In this document: positions 1-9,419 of the stretch, piece by piece
Position numbering within the stretch: the first letter of the stretch is position 1
Layout of the letters: each line of letters begins with the position of its first letter
From: Candidatus Babeliales bacterium
Lineage (GTDB): Bacteria > Babelota > Babeliae > Babelales > Chromulinivoraceae
Assembly: GCA_041660205.1 (NCBI GenBank)
Contig: JBAZWT010000001.1
Location: 96,717 to 160,716, forward strand
Direction: 5' to 3'
Length of the DNA: 64,000 nucleotides
The notes under the pieces: model-generated
What the model was told of the DNA's origin: nothing
The model's input: the letters and a program-made list of their open reading frames with translations, nothing else
The model's database searches: none
Position numbers and translations under genes: made by a program

Positions 1-288
1 ATTTGTCTTGATCAAAAAGTTTTATGCAACCAAGATGCGCTTGATGATATGTGTTGGTCGTTTATTCATCGCTTCTGTTATTTTGTTGAGCTGTCGTCAG
101 GATCGCTCAATAAAGATTTTTACTGCCACGTGCTTCATGATCTGCAAACAAAGCCGCTTATTTTAGTTGCTCTTGAAGAACAAGAAGATTTGATGACGTC
201 GAAAAAATCACATTTGATGATGCGCATGCAAGCATGTAAAGATCTATGTTGCTCTATGAATTTTGATTCAATGAAGATGAATATTTAA
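1..288 (+). CDS. 3' end of an unidentified gene (runs off left edge)
   Basis: The frame is open from the first base of the window to a TAA at 286-288, so this is the last 95 codons of a gene that begins outside it. The ATG at 49 is internal and should not be taken as the start. The visible part is rich in Leu, Met and Cys (CKDLCCSMNF near the end), with no signal peptide and no motif I recognise. A strong hairpin terminator follows within 25 bases. Product unknown. Confidence 0.6.
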   Translation: MCLDQKVLCNQDALDDMCWSFIHRFCYFVELSSGSLNKDFYCHVLHDLQTKPLILVALEEQEDLMTSKKSHLMMRMQACKDLCCSMNFDSMKMNI

Positions 289-310
289 AGTCTAAAAAAC
301 AATGTAACAA

Positions 311-347
311 AAATGGCGCAACTTTTACTGGTTGCGCCATTTTTATT
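311..347. terminator. Bidirectional intrinsic terminator
   Basis: An inverted repeat (AATGGCGCAAC at 312-322 and GTTGCGCCATT at 331-341) has an A-run on the left and a T-run on the right. It sits between the convergent genes ending at 288 and 367 and can serve both. Confidence 0.85.
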
Positions 348-366
348 TCGTATAAAATTTAATTCT

Positions 367-1680
367 TTAAAAGATCAGTGAAAACTGTGCGCCATACGTT
401 GAAGCTATTGCTGCACGCATTCCTTTAAATGAATTTTTCCAGAAAATTTCAAACTGAGGAATAACGCGTTCATAGTCCCCACGCAGTGGACTATAAACTG
501 CTACAAGGGCAATATCATGACGAGTCATTTCATCAATGCTAAGTGATGAGTTAACGACTTCAAAATTAAAATCGGGACATATCGTTGTTAGAGTATCTTT
601 TTGCTTACGCCAGTATTGATAAAATGTTTTAAATGAATACCGCTGAGAAGGGCTAAAAATTTGAGCATGAAGGTTGAAGTTTTGCAAGAACGCATACTGC
701 TTGAACGTTTGAGTGAGCGTTGGTAAAAGTAAGCTTGTTTGTGTAGGGAATGATTTAATACGACGCAGCTTTTGATTGCTCCAAAAATACCAGAATTGTC
801 CACTAAATCCAACTTCGCCAACTGTTCCAAGCTTCATGCTTAGTCCGCCACCAAAAGGTAATCCAACTGCTCCATCAGCTCCAAAAGATACAGGCATAAT
901 GATATGTTCGTTTGTTTTTACACCAGTTGGAAAACTTAATCCTACGCGAATGTTTGCTTGAACATTTCTAAGGACTTGACGACGTTGCGGAAAATCTTGT
1001 TGCCATTCCAAAAGTACCGTTAAATCTCCAGGACCAGATTGTTTCCAGCCGTTAACGCATAAGCCAAAATATTTTTGCGAATCCTGCGCAAATGAATCAA
1101 TAAGCTCTTGTTGAATTTTTTCACCAGAAAATAAATAGTTATTTCCGAGATACTGCCATTGCACGTTACAAAGTTTTGCAAAGTATATTGGAAGATAAGC
1201 GCTTACATAAAAAGAGTTGCTAAAGCTGTAGGTAGTACCGAGCGCTATTTGACCACATGAAAGGGTTCCTGTCGGTCTGTAGATACCATTTTCAAGGTTG
1301 CTCACGCCACCACCAGGTCCTCCAGCAATGCTATCAAGGAGCTGTGTGAAAGGTGTGGATAATTTTTGAACAGTTGCTCCGTTGGTGTCAAATCCTTGGT
1401 ACATAGAAACGACGTTTTGTATTGGTTCATAAATTTGCAAAACGTTAACTTCAAAAGTTTCTTCTTCTGCGCAATCAGTCGCAAAGCCTTTGACGTTATA
1501 ACTTTTTTCGCCAAGAATGTGTCCTTGCCAATTTTTAACAGCAGGTTTTTTGAGCCTGAGGTTGATATCGTATGGCACAAACATTCCAAGCGGAGTTATT
1601 GCTTGTGTGTTATGCATGCTCATAAAAAAGCACAGCGCAATGAGTTGTTTAGAAAAATTGTTATTGGTTGTTGTTTTCAT
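367..1680 (-). CDS. Secreted protein, candidate outer-membrane beta-barrel
   Basis: The 437-aa product has a Sec signal peptide at about residues 1-27 (basic start, hydrophobic core, AIT after the cut). The mature part is long, with many alternating hydrophobic and aromatic stretches, and the chain ends in ...FSLIF. A C-terminal Phe after alternating hydrophobic residues is the known BAM recognition signal of outer-membrane barrels. The protein at 46307-47722 has similar size and layout, with an early FVPYDIN/FVPRQLT-like segment, a Gly-rich SFPTG/GIPTG stretch mid-protein and a terminal Phe, so the two are probably paralogues. The gene lies 20 bases downstream of the large secreted protein gene at 1701-4466 and is probably co-transcribed with it. 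Function unknown; the barrel call is inference. Confidence 0.6.
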   Translation of the reverse strand: MKTTTNNNFSKQLIALCFFMSMHNTQAITPLGMFVPYDINLRLKKPAVKNWQGHILGEKSYNVKGFATDCAEEETFEVNVLQIYEPIQNVVSMYQGFDTNGATVQKLSTPFTQLLDSIAGGPGGGVSNLENGIYRPTGTLSCGQIALGTTYSFSNSFYVSAYLPIYFAKLCNVQWQYLGNNYLFSGEKIQQELIDSFAQDSQKYFGLCVNGWKQSGPGDLTVLLEWQQDFPQRRQVLRNVQANIRVGLSFPTGVKTNEHIIMPVSFGADGAVGLPFGGGLSMKLGTVGEVGFSGQFWYFWSNQKLRRIKSFPTQTSLLLPTLTQTFKQYAFLQNFNLHAQIFSPSQRYSFKTFYQYWRKQKDTLTTICPDFNFEVVNSSLSIDEMTRHDIALVAVYSPLRGDYERVIPQFEIFWKNSFKGMRAAIASTYGAQFSLIF

Positions 1681-1700
1681 TTCTGAGTCCTTTTTTTGTA

Positions 1701-4466
1701 TTAAACGTTTGCATGTGCGGCAAAATTACCAAACAGTATCAAGCTACCTGTAACACTCTCTTGGACAAATCCACCCAGGTTGTCTGTTCCGAAAGCAAAT
1801 GGAAGTGGAGCGTAAGCAGAAAGCTTGGTCATAATAATTTGGCTGCTTGAAAGTCCTGCTCTAACACCGGCAAATATTTGTTGTACAAGTGGTGTTGTAT
1901 GAACACCTTGCAATGGTTGAGTTAAACCAAGAAAATATGAACTTGCAAGATTCCAAGAACCATTGGTGAAATAACTGGACATGTAATTATCGAATTTAAT
2001 AAATGATGATGGAGCACCAGTGCCATTGGATTGAACACTTAGAAAATCATCAAACGGTGTGAGCACAGAATTTTCAATTACAAATCTGTTTAAGCGTGCT
2101 TGTTGCGTTCCAAATGAATTACTGAGCACTATTAAGTTTGATAATGTTTTAAATGTACGTTGTGGTTGCAAGCTTGGTGAAACTGCTATGAGCTTTGTAA
2201 CTGCTGGCAGTCCGTTGGGAATTTTGATTTGTGTTGTTTGCTTAGAACCAACGTTGACTGTAAACAGTCCGTTTGTTGTACCAATTACCGCAAATCCATT
2301 GTCGATAATGATATCAAGGAAATAACTACCACTTGAAATATCTGAAGATGAAGCAACAAGCTGCTCACCTAAAGCGACTGTTGGAGTTGTTAAAAATTTA
2401 TTTGGATTAAGCGCAATGCGATAGAGCTCTGTGCTCGTAAGTATGTAAATGTATGTTTGATCCCATACTAGTTTTTTTACTGATGTAAACTCACCAACTG
2501 TTTTCCATGTTTGTCCTGTATTGAGAGCCGCAACGTTTGGTAAGTTTCCAATCCAGCTACAGCCCGAAGGGCCTCCTAAACTCGTAATGTCTTCTGCTAA
2601 AACAGAAACTCCATTGATTCCACCGACAAAGATCCAATGATTTGCCCCATTGTGTGCAATGTCTGATGCAATAAGTGCTCGATGATCATTTAAATCTGAT
2701 CCCTCAAAAGAAATAACATCTGCTGAAGTCATAGCTAAAGATTCAAAAATTCCTGCATTTAAAGCGCCAGTTTGTCCAATGGTTACTTTTCCGTAGCCTG
2801 TTGCCAAAAGAAGTGACACTGCATTGTTAAAACCGGAAGTTGATTGTGGAAAATTAAAAAGTCCTTGAATGCCTCCTGGAGCACCTTGAGCAACAGTTAA
2901 AAAAGGAGCTAAGTTGCTATCGGTTACAAATGTTGTTTGTTGCACCGCTCTAAAATTGGTAGTTACGTGAGCCACATAAAAACCAGAGATTGTTTTTCTA
3001 TCAACAACGCTATAATTCATCTGTTCATCTGAACCGAGCACTCGTGCCCATGGCGACCAAGAAGTGATGTGTCCATCTTGATCAAAGATAGCCTGACTAT
3101 GCCAAGTTCCAGGAGATTGTGTTGCTGTGTAAGCATCACCAATGACTGCATAAACTGAATCACCAACTGCATACAAACTTTGAATTGAATTTGGAGCGTC
3201 TAAAGGAAGAGCTCCAGCACCAACTGAAAGTTGCGCGCTGTAAGCGCCCACTGGATCAATTTGTGCCGCGTCAGAAATGACGGTAGTAAATTGTCGAGAT
3301 GAAAAAATAGCAGGCTTCGTATTAAAATAATTTTTCACACTGGTAAAATCTGCAATTTTTCCTGTATCAGAACCTGTTGAAACAATTGGAACAGCATAAA
3401 TAGTTTGCGGAGCAGCACCGTTGTCACGCGCAACGATCAAGTAATCAAGGCCTGTGCTTGTTTTCATTCCGGTAATATTTTTAATACGAATTTCATTGCA
3501 TGAATTAGCTGAAATAACCGTATCAAATCCTGGATTTAAAACAGACGTTGGTGCAATTTGCTTGAACTGAAAAAGAAAACCACCAGATCCATCAGGATTT
3601 ACAGAATTTAATTGAGCAATAGTTATACCTGCTGCGACTGATCCTAACGATGCAGTGGCGTCAACTCCTACGTAAACTTGTCCAAACAAATTGCTAATGG
3701 TGACGCTTGGGCAAAGTTCTAGAAGTGGAGCAAGTCCACCAGAAAGAGCAGGTGTTGTTGTAGTGATTTCGGTATCAGCAATTAGTTTAAGATAAGGAAT
3801 TACGCCTTGCTCACTTGTGAATTTTGAACGCGCAAGTAATGTTATTTTTGAAGTTGCGTCAGCTCCAAAGGCTCCAACAGCATGAGCTGCGTAAATTTCA
3901 TTTCCAGAAGCTAAAAGTGTTTTTACTTCATCGCCAGTTCCAAAATCATGAACTAAAAGTTCGGTTACATTTTTATGGTTATCATCTGTAACAGCATAAT
4001 GTACAAGATTTTCTACAGCGTAAATTTTAGTTGGATCACTGGTAACCGTAAACACTGGTTTTTGTATTGATACGTCGAAGAAAGAAAATATGCCTCCCCA
4101 AATTGGATTTGCAACAGATCCTATCATTGCCGATGTTCCATTCCATGCGTAAGTTATTGCATTTTCTGAATTTGCCATTGGGATTGCAACTGGTCTTACG
4201 TTTGGAGCTACATATGAAGAAAGTTGATTAATGAAACTGAGACCATATTGTTTGACTGAGTCTGCTTTGGTGCTCATAGCGAGATCGTTTGATGCGGTCC
4301 ATAAGCGAGGAAAAGATGTGTCTGATCCAGCGTCAAAAGATGCAAAACCGATATCGAAACTAAATGTTTCGCCAGTTGTAGCACTTGAGTCTCCGATAGC
4401 AAGTGGAGCATGCAAGTGAGCGCAGTAAACAGATGTGAGCACGAGAATATGAAAGATTTTGTTCAT
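1701..4466 (-). CDS. Large secreted beta-propeller-like protein
   Basis: About 921 aa with a signal peptide (MNKIFHILVL..., cut near residue 25). The mature chain is Ser, Thr, Gly and Ala rich and almost without charged coiled coils. It has many short strand-like units of the type 'YIYILTSTELYRIAL' and 'GFAVIGTTNGLFTVNV', which resemble propeller blades, but I see no named family. An ATG three codons upstream (4475) is also possible, but it overlaps the AAGG ribosome-binding sequence; the ATG at 4466 sits 9 bases after it and is the better start. First gene of a leftward pair with the barrel candidate at 367-1680, suggesting that the two act together at the cell surface. Function unknown. Confidence 0.6.
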   Translation of the reverse strand: MNKIFHILVLTSVYCAHLHAPLAIGDSSATTGETFSFDIGFASFDAGSDTSFPRLWTASNDLAMSTKADSVKQYGLSFINQLSSYVAPNVRPVAIPMANSENAITYAWNGTSAMIGSVANPIWGGIFSFFDVSIQKPVFTVTSDPTKIYAVENLVHYAVTDDNHKNVTELLVHDFGTGDEVKTLLASGNEIYAAHAVGAFGADATSKITLLARSKFTSEQGVIPYLKLIADTEITTTTPALSGGLAPLLELCPSVTISNLFGQVYVGVDATASLGSVAAGITIAQLNSVNPDGSGGFLFQFKQIAPTSVLNPGFDTVISANSCNEIRIKNITGMKTSTGLDYLIVARDNGAAPQTIYAVPIVSTGSDTGKIADFTSVKNYFNTKPAIFSSRQFTTVISDAAQIDPVGAYSAQLSVGAGALPLDAPNSIQSLYAVGDSVYAVIGDAYTATQSPGTWHSQAIFDQDGHITSWSPWARVLGSDEQMNYSVVDRKTISGFYVAHVTTNFRAVQQTTFVTDSNLAPFLTVAQGAPGGIQGLFNFPQSTSGFNNAVSLLLATGYGKVTIGQTGALNAGIFESLAMTSADVISFEGSDLNDHRALIASDIAHNGANHWIFVGGINGVSVLAEDITSLGGPSGCSWIGNLPNVAALNTGQTWKTVGEFTSVKKLVWDQTYIYILTSTELYRIALNPNKFLTTPTVALGEQLVASSSDISSGSYFLDIIIDNGFAVIGTTNGLFTVNVGSKQTTQIKIPNGLPAVTKLIAVSPSLQPQRTFKTLSNLIVLSNSFGTQQARLNRFVIENSVLTPFDDFLSVQSNGTGAPSSFIKFDNYMSSYFTNGSWNLASSYFLGLTQPLQGVHTTPLVQQIFAGVRAGLSSSQIIMTKLSAYAPLPFAFGTDNLGGFVQESVTGSLILFGNFAAHANV

Positions 4467-4645
4467 TGTATTCATCCTTACTTAAGAGCATTCATTTTGT
4501 TAAAAAACATGAGCAGAATTGCGTTTTTTTATAATTATAACTTTTCTAACTGCTTCAAAAATGATATCTTTAATTTCGTGTGAGTAGTTCTGAGCTGTTT
4601 ATGTATTGGTAGTTTACACAAAATTCAAAAAAATTAGATCTTTTT

Positions 4646-6163
4646 ATGCATACAAAAATTTTTTCAGCAACCACCATAGGAGTCAATGCTCATCAAGTTG
4701 ACGTTGAAGTTGACTTAGCATTTGGACTTATCAATTTTTTCATTGTCGGGTTACCCGATGTTGCCATTAAAGAAAGTCGACAACGAGTACTCACTGCTGT
4801 GAAAAATTCCGGTTTTCGAATGCCAGAAAAAAAGATTACGGTTAATTTAGCTCCTGCAAATTTAAAAAAAGAAGGAACTCTTTTTGATCTTCCTATCGCA
4901 CTCGGAATTTTAAAAGCAGGAAACATGATTCAGCTATCGCAATCATTTTTACAAGAAACAATTATTATTGGTGAGCTATCACTTGATGGTAAAATTAATC
5001 CAATTCAAGGTGCGCTTTCAATTGCATGCGACGCAAAACGTTTAGGAAAAAAACGTCTTATTTTGCCTAAAGAAAATGCAGCAGAGGCTGGACTTATTGA
5101 TGGCGTAGATGTTATCGGCGTAAGCAGCTTGGTCGATTTAATTCATTATATAAACGGTGAATCAAATATAACACCTACTAAAACAAACGTTTCTGAATTT
5201 ATTAATTCTCAAAAAACAACAGAGCTCGATTTTGCTGATGTAAAAGGGCAAGCTTGGGCTAAGCGTGCATTACAAATTGCAGCAGCAGGGCGGCACAATG
5301 TGATATTTTCTGGTCCACCTGGATCTGGAAAAACAATGCTTGCTAAGCGGCTGCTCACTATCATGCCAGATATGACCTTTGATGAAATTATTGATACAAC
5401 CAAAGTTTATTCAATTAGCGGAAAGCTTGGAAATAAATCATTAGTTGTTCAGCGACCTTTTCGAAGTCCGCATCATTCAGTTTCTCAGGCGGGACTTATC
5501 GGCGGTGGAACTTTTCCAAAGCCAGGTGAAGTGAGCCTTGCTCATCATGGAATTTTATTTTTAGATGAGCTGACAGAATTTAAGCGCGATGTGCTTGAAG
5601 CGCTTCGTCAACCGCTTGAAAACCGTGTTGCAGATATCGCTCGTGTGCAACAATCAGTGCAGTATCCTGCATCGTTTTTACTCGTTGCAGCGCTAAACCC
5701 ATGTCCGTGTGGTTACTTGGGTGACACAACAAAAATATGTACTTGCTCACAAGCCCAAATACAAAAATATCAAGATAAACTTTCTGGTCCACTGCTTGAT
5801 CGAATTGACATTCGAGTGTCAGTGCAAGCGGTAAGCTATCAAGACGCAACTCGTGATAACAGAGCTGATGAAATCAGTTCTGAATTTTTAAAAATTGGCG
5901 TTAAAAAAGCTCTTGATGTTCAGCAGCAACGCTTTGGAGTTGAAGGTAAAGCAAACGGTATGATGACAGCACAAGAAGTTAAAACTTATTGTGTGCTAAC
6001 ACCTGAAGCAGAAATTATTATGCAAAAAGCTTTTGCAAAGTTGAATTTGAGCATGCGCAGTTATCACAAAACTTTAAAAATTGCCCGAACCATTGCTGAT
6101 GTGGACGGCTCTGAAAAAATCGACAGCAAACACATTCAAGAAGCGATTATGTACAAATCCTAG
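4646..6163 (+). CDS. yifB: YifB/ComM family Mg-chelatase-like AAA+ ATPase
   Basis: The 505-aa length is normal for the family. The N-terminal ChlI-type domain (about 1-180) starts MHTKIFSATTIG and includes GLPDVAIKES. The AAA+ core follows, with Walker A GPPGSGKT near 222, the family motif RSPHHSVSQAGLIGGG near 271, Walker B LFLDEL near 302 and the Cys-rich NPCPCGYLGD segment near 350. A C-terminal Mg_chelatase_C domain with SMRSYHKTLKIARTIADV closes the protein. In Gram-negative bacteria ComM is a hexameric helicase that extends branch migration during natural transformation, so here it may act in recombination of incoming DNA; no other competence gene is next to it. It is divergent from the gene ending its upstream side at 4466. 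Confidence 0.93.
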   Translation: MHTKIFSATTIGVNAHQVDVEVDLAFGLINFFIVGLPDVAIKESRQRVLTAVKNSGFRMPEKKITVNLAPANLKKEGTLFDLPIALGILKAGNMIQLSQSFLQETIIIGELSLDGKINPIQGALSIACDAKRLGKKRLILPKENAAEAGLIDGVDVIGVSSLVDLIHYINGESNITPTKTNVSEFINSQKTTELDFADVKGQAWAKRALQIAAAGRHNVIFSGPPGSGKTMLAKRLLTIMPDMTFDEIIDTTKVYSISGKLGNKSLVVQRPFRSPHHSVSQAGLIGGGTFPKPGEVSLAHHGILFLDELTEFKRDVLEALRQPLENRVADIARVQQSVQYPASFLLVAALNPCPCGYLGDTTKICTCSQAQIQKYQDKLSGPLLDRIDIRVSVQAVSYQDATRDNRADEISSEFLKIGVKKALDVQQQRFGVEGKANGMMTAQEVKTYCVLTPEAEIIMQKAFAKLNLSMRSYHKTLKIARTIADVDGSEKIDSKHIQEAIMYKS

Positions 6164-6178
6164 ATTCTTACAGCACTA

Positions 6179-8272
6179 TTATTGAGTTTTAGGCGTAACT
6201 GTTTTTTGGTAGGGATTGTGAGTATACCTTTTTTTAGCAGGTAGGTTGCCATTGCGTTGATTTATGGCAGGTTTTTTTAAAGCAGTTTTTTTGATAGGAC
6301 CAGTACGTAAAGCATGTTCTAATTTCTGTGTGAACTGTCTGTCTATATTTGTCTGATCTGAAGAAAGAACCCTTTGATAAATGGAATTAATTTTATTTTT
6401 ATATTCTTGGTAGTTACAATCTCTAAAATTAATAAATTCTTGATCTGCTGTGGCACAATGATGCTGAATGGTTCCTTGATCGTGTAGCTCAAAATAAAGT
6501 GTTTTATTGCGTAAATCACATAAAATATTTTGTACCTTACTGTCGCCAATTTGTGCAGACAAAATTACAATATCAATTGATTCTTCAATGCTTTCGAAGG
6601 ACATCAAAAGAAACATTTTTGTTAATACTTCAGCAACTACAAATTTTTTAGGAGTATCTAGTTCTGTTAGCACGTTTAAAAGTTTCATATCAAATAACAA
6701 ATAATTTTGATCGAGATAATGAACGGGTAAAAATTGAGGTAAATGTGTTTTTTTCATGTCTGCTACATGCTCGATTGTTAACGATACAAATAGCTTATTG
6801 GTACTCATGAGAACTATTTCTTTAGAAGTAGGAATTACAATATTATTATCAGGTGCTGTTGCAACTTTTACATTGGTAATGTTTGCTACATTTTTATCAT
6901 AATCATTTGTCATAATCCAATTGGTATGGGGAAATTTAATACTTCCATAATTGTTCAAATAAGAATCTGCAAAGTCGTTTGTGGTAAAAACTTTTAAAGC
7001 CTCATTGTAATCTTGCTTTTCAAGACTAAGTGCTGCAAAATAATCTTCAAATTCATAAGTAAGCGGTATCGTTTCATCAAAATATGTATTGGAACTAGGT
7101 CCATAAGTAACTGTAAAAAAGCTTCCAATAAAAAGAATTGGATAATGCAGATCTCCAGCCCAAGAGCTGGATTTTTGCAGGTCATGTTGGACGATTTCTT
7201 TAAAACGAAGTCCACCGATATAACAAGATTGTAGTCCTAAGCTTTTAGTCCAAACATAGTTATTTAAAAATGATATAATTTTTTTAAGACTATTATTTTC
7301 TATGCCTGCGATACTAGCACTTGGTTCTCCGTGACCAGTCATAAAAATATTAAAATGAGGTAATAATATTTTTGATTGTAATTCGGTATTTTTTTCAAAT
7401 TCTGACTTTTTTATAAATAATTTTTCAAGAACGTTTTGCAGCAATATTCCCAGCCGCTCATTATTTAACTGTTCAGTTGTAACTTTGTCTATTTCTCTAA
7501 ATTTTTCCAAGAAATAATTATCTTTATAATGATAAGGCTGTAAAGATGCCACGTTTAAGCCCATATATAAATCATATAGGTTTTTATCGAAATTTTGTGA
7601 CGCAGATTTTTTTGTTTGTTTAAAATTAAAGCGTTCGTTTTTAGGAATAAATAAAAGATAGGCATCAAGATCAAAGCAATCATATAAGTCTTCTGTAATG
7701 ATATTTTGGTATCCTTTATGTTCAGCAAATAAAAAATATAATAAATGCTCACTTACATCTTTATCATGAATTATAGATGTTAAAATTTTATAATAATCAT
7801 CACTGTCTAGCTGGTCTTTTTTGGCCATATGAAGACTAATCCTAGTTATCGCAGATTTTATGAAAGCGAAATTAGATTTTGAAAAATTGGAATGATAATT
7901 ATATTTTATCCAAAGATCGGGCATAGTCATATTTAAAAAATCTGACCAGATTTGAGCTCTAAAGTGCAGATTTCTCCATAAAGATTTACTGCAAAGAACG
8001 ATTTGTTCTTGTCGTAAAGCTGCGTGTAAATAAGAGGTGGCAAAAGAAGCTATATTTTCAATATCTTGATCTTGTAAAAACAAAATAGGCTTTTCTTGTT
8101 TTTTTAACCATTGAGTTTCAAAAGAATCATTAATAATGACGATGTTTTTTATACGTTCTTGCGGAGATGAATAATCAGAGTTTTTTGCTTTTTCTGCTTG
8201 TTGCAGGTCAGCTCCAAACGTTTGACTAATTGATAAAAGCGTAATGATAAATAATTGTTTTTTACACACCAT
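6179..8272 (-). CDS. Secreted protein with clan CD (caspase-fold) cysteine peptidase signature
   Basis: About 697 aa with a signal peptide cut near FGA. The central part has a hydrophobic strand ending in a His-Gly dyad (FNIFMTGHGEP, His about 314 from this start) and, 36 residues on, a strand ending in a candidate nucleophile (LGLQSCYIGG, Cys about 350). Strand-HG followed by strand-[SAD]-C with this spacing is the active-site layout of clan CD peptidases (gingipain, clostripain, caspase, CHAT). The rest is charged and unrecognised. The last residues contain KKRYTHNPY, a motif shared with the secreted proteins encoded at 12775-15593. ATG at 8278 overlaps the AAGGA; ATG at 8272 is spaced 6 bases from it and is preferred. 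Convergent with yifB, 15 bases apart. The enzyme class is inference from two motifs. Confidence 0.55.
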   Translation of the reverse strand: MVCKKQLFIITLLSISQTFGADLQQAEKAKNSDYSSPQERIKNIVIINDSFETQWLKKQEKPILFLQDQDIENIASFATSYLHAALRQEQIVLCSKSLWRNLHFRAQIWSDFLNMTMPDLWIKYNYHSNFSKSNFAFIKSAITRISLHMAKKDQLDSDDYYKILTSIIHDKDVSEHLLYFLFAEHKGYQNIITEDLYDCFDLDAYLLFIPKNERFNFKQTKKSASQNFDKNLYDLYMGLNVASLQPYHYKDNYFLEKFREIDKVTTEQLNNERLGILLQNVLEKLFIKKSEFEKNTELQSKILLPHFNIFMTGHGEPSASIAGIENNSLKKIISFLNNYVWTKSLGLQSCYIGGLRFKEIVQHDLQKSSSWAGDLHYPILFIGSFFTVTYGPSSNTYFDETIPLTYEFEDYFAALSLEKQDYNEALKVFTTNDFADSYLNNYGSIKFPHTNWIMTNDYDKNVANITNVKVATAPDNNIVIPTSKEIVLMSTNKLFVSLTIEHVADMKKTHLPQFLPVHYLDQNYLLFDMKLLNVLTELDTPKKFVVAEVLTKMFLLMSFESIEESIDIVILSAQIGDSKVQNILCDLRNKTLYFELHDQGTIQHHCATADQEFINFRDCNYQEYKNKINSIYQRVLSSDQTNIDRQFTQKLEHALRTGPIKKTALKKPAINQRNGNLPAKKRYTHNPYQKTVTPKTQ

Positions 8273-8289
8273 GAACATTCCTTTTTAGC

Positions 8290-9213
8290 TTATTGGTCTT
8301 GGAATACAGCATAAAGCACTGCATGATCTGATGGCACCTGATCATGAATTCTTTTTCCGGGGTTATTTCCTATGATCTTAGAGAACTGACAAACTTTGAG
8401 CAGGTTGTCTGACGACACAATATGGTCGATACCTTTACGCTGGCCCGATACATCGTTTGAAGTTGTAGCTCCAGCAAAAATATCAAAATATTTTTTGAAA
8501 TCGTTATCAATTCTTTGTAGGAATCCTAATGAGCTAGTTTTCATTTCTTGAGCATTGGTATTGAAGTCGCCAGCAAAAATTTTATGAACTTTTTTAGAAT
8601 TTTCTCCAGCCAGTATTTTTTGGGAAGCTGCTTGCAGCTTTGTAAGCTGACGCTCGCCTTTTTGTATATTGTCTGTTCGACTATCATCTCCTCTGCTCAG
8701 GTGCAGAGAGCTTGCTAGTATTTTTGTGTTAGTTTTTTTCGATTGTAAAAGTCCTAAAGCAGCAGAACCGCCATCGCCCAAATCAATACCACCTCTTTTA
8801 ATTACTTTAAAGTCTGATTGCTTAACATACAAAACTGTTCCACCGTTCCGACCTTTTGGTTGGTATGCAACTTCAACATAGCCTTTTGCTTTAAGTGCGT
8901 TACCTAATTTTTTTCGAGATATTTGGTCAACTTCCTGAAATGATAATATTGACGGCATAAATGATGCTTTGTCTGCATAATTTGGTATGTGTTTTAAAGT
9001 TTGATTTAATCTACTATAGTCACCTTTTTTTTCAGGAAAAAAACTATCTACGTCTTGTGTGTTTGGTCCTAAAATATTCCAGCTGAACACAGAAAACATT
9101 GGTTTGCCAAGCATTGGCTTGTTAAACATGGGTTTGCTTTTTGCCGCAGCATAGACATTGTCAAAAAGTCCGATGCCCAAAAACAAACTCATGATAAAAA
9201 ATGATTTCTTCAC
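8290..9213 (-). CDS. Secreted endonuclease/exonuclease/phosphatase (DNase I-like) family protein
   Basis: The 307-aa product has a signal peptide (KKSFFIMSLFLGIGLFDNVYA), then three KPM-type repeats, then an EEP domain. The family landmarks are in order: FSWNILG near 45, catalytic Glu in SFQEVDQ near 94, HLSRGDD near 172, GDFNTN near 214, GIDHIVSS near 260 and the terminal SDHAV near 295. The family includes DNase I, sphingomyelinases and phosphoinositide phosphatases; substrate cannot be assigned from sequence alone, but export suggests a target outside the cytoplasm such as host nucleic acid or lipid. The start is GTG with AAAGGA 6 bases upstream. It lies 17 bases upstream of the clan CD peptidase-like gene in the same direction, so the two secreted hydrolase candidates are probably co-transcribed. 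Confidence 0.85.
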   Translation of the reverse strand: MKKSFFIMSLFLGIGLFDNVYAAAKSKPMFNKPMLGKPMFSVFSWNILGPNTQDVDSFFPEKKGDYSRLNQTLKHIPNYADKASFMPSILSFQEVDQISRKKLGNALKAKGYVEVAYQPKGRNGGTVLYVKQSDFKVIKRGGIDLGDGGSAALGLLQSKKTNTKILASSLHLSRGDDSRTDNIQKGERQLTKLQAASQKILAGENSKKVHKIFAGDFNTNAQEMKTSSLGFLQRIDNDFKKYFDIFAGATTSNDVSGQRKGIDHIVSSDNLLKVCQFSKIIGNNPGKRIHDQVPSDHAVLYAVFQDQ

Positions 9214-9336
9214 GCGCGTCCTTTTATAAATAAAAATAATCTATTTGGTGACAACTGGTTATTTCAAGAGTTTTGTAGGAATATCTAAGTGCGTGTAAAA
9301 GCATGCGCAGATTTAATTGATTAAAACAGAGCTTTC

Positions 9337-9365
9337 TTGGACTAAGGTTTTGCAGGTGGTATACT
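9337..9365 (+). promoter_or_regulatory. Sigma70-type promoter for the gene at 9420
   Basis: TTGGAC at 9337-9342 and TATACT at 9360-9365 are separated by 17 bases. Predicted transcription start is near 9372, leaving a leader of about 48 bases. Confidence 0.65.
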
Positions 9366-9419
9366 TGTTAAAGTGCATGGCATGTTTATACGGCAACATG
9401 GTAACATTTAGGGTTTTTT

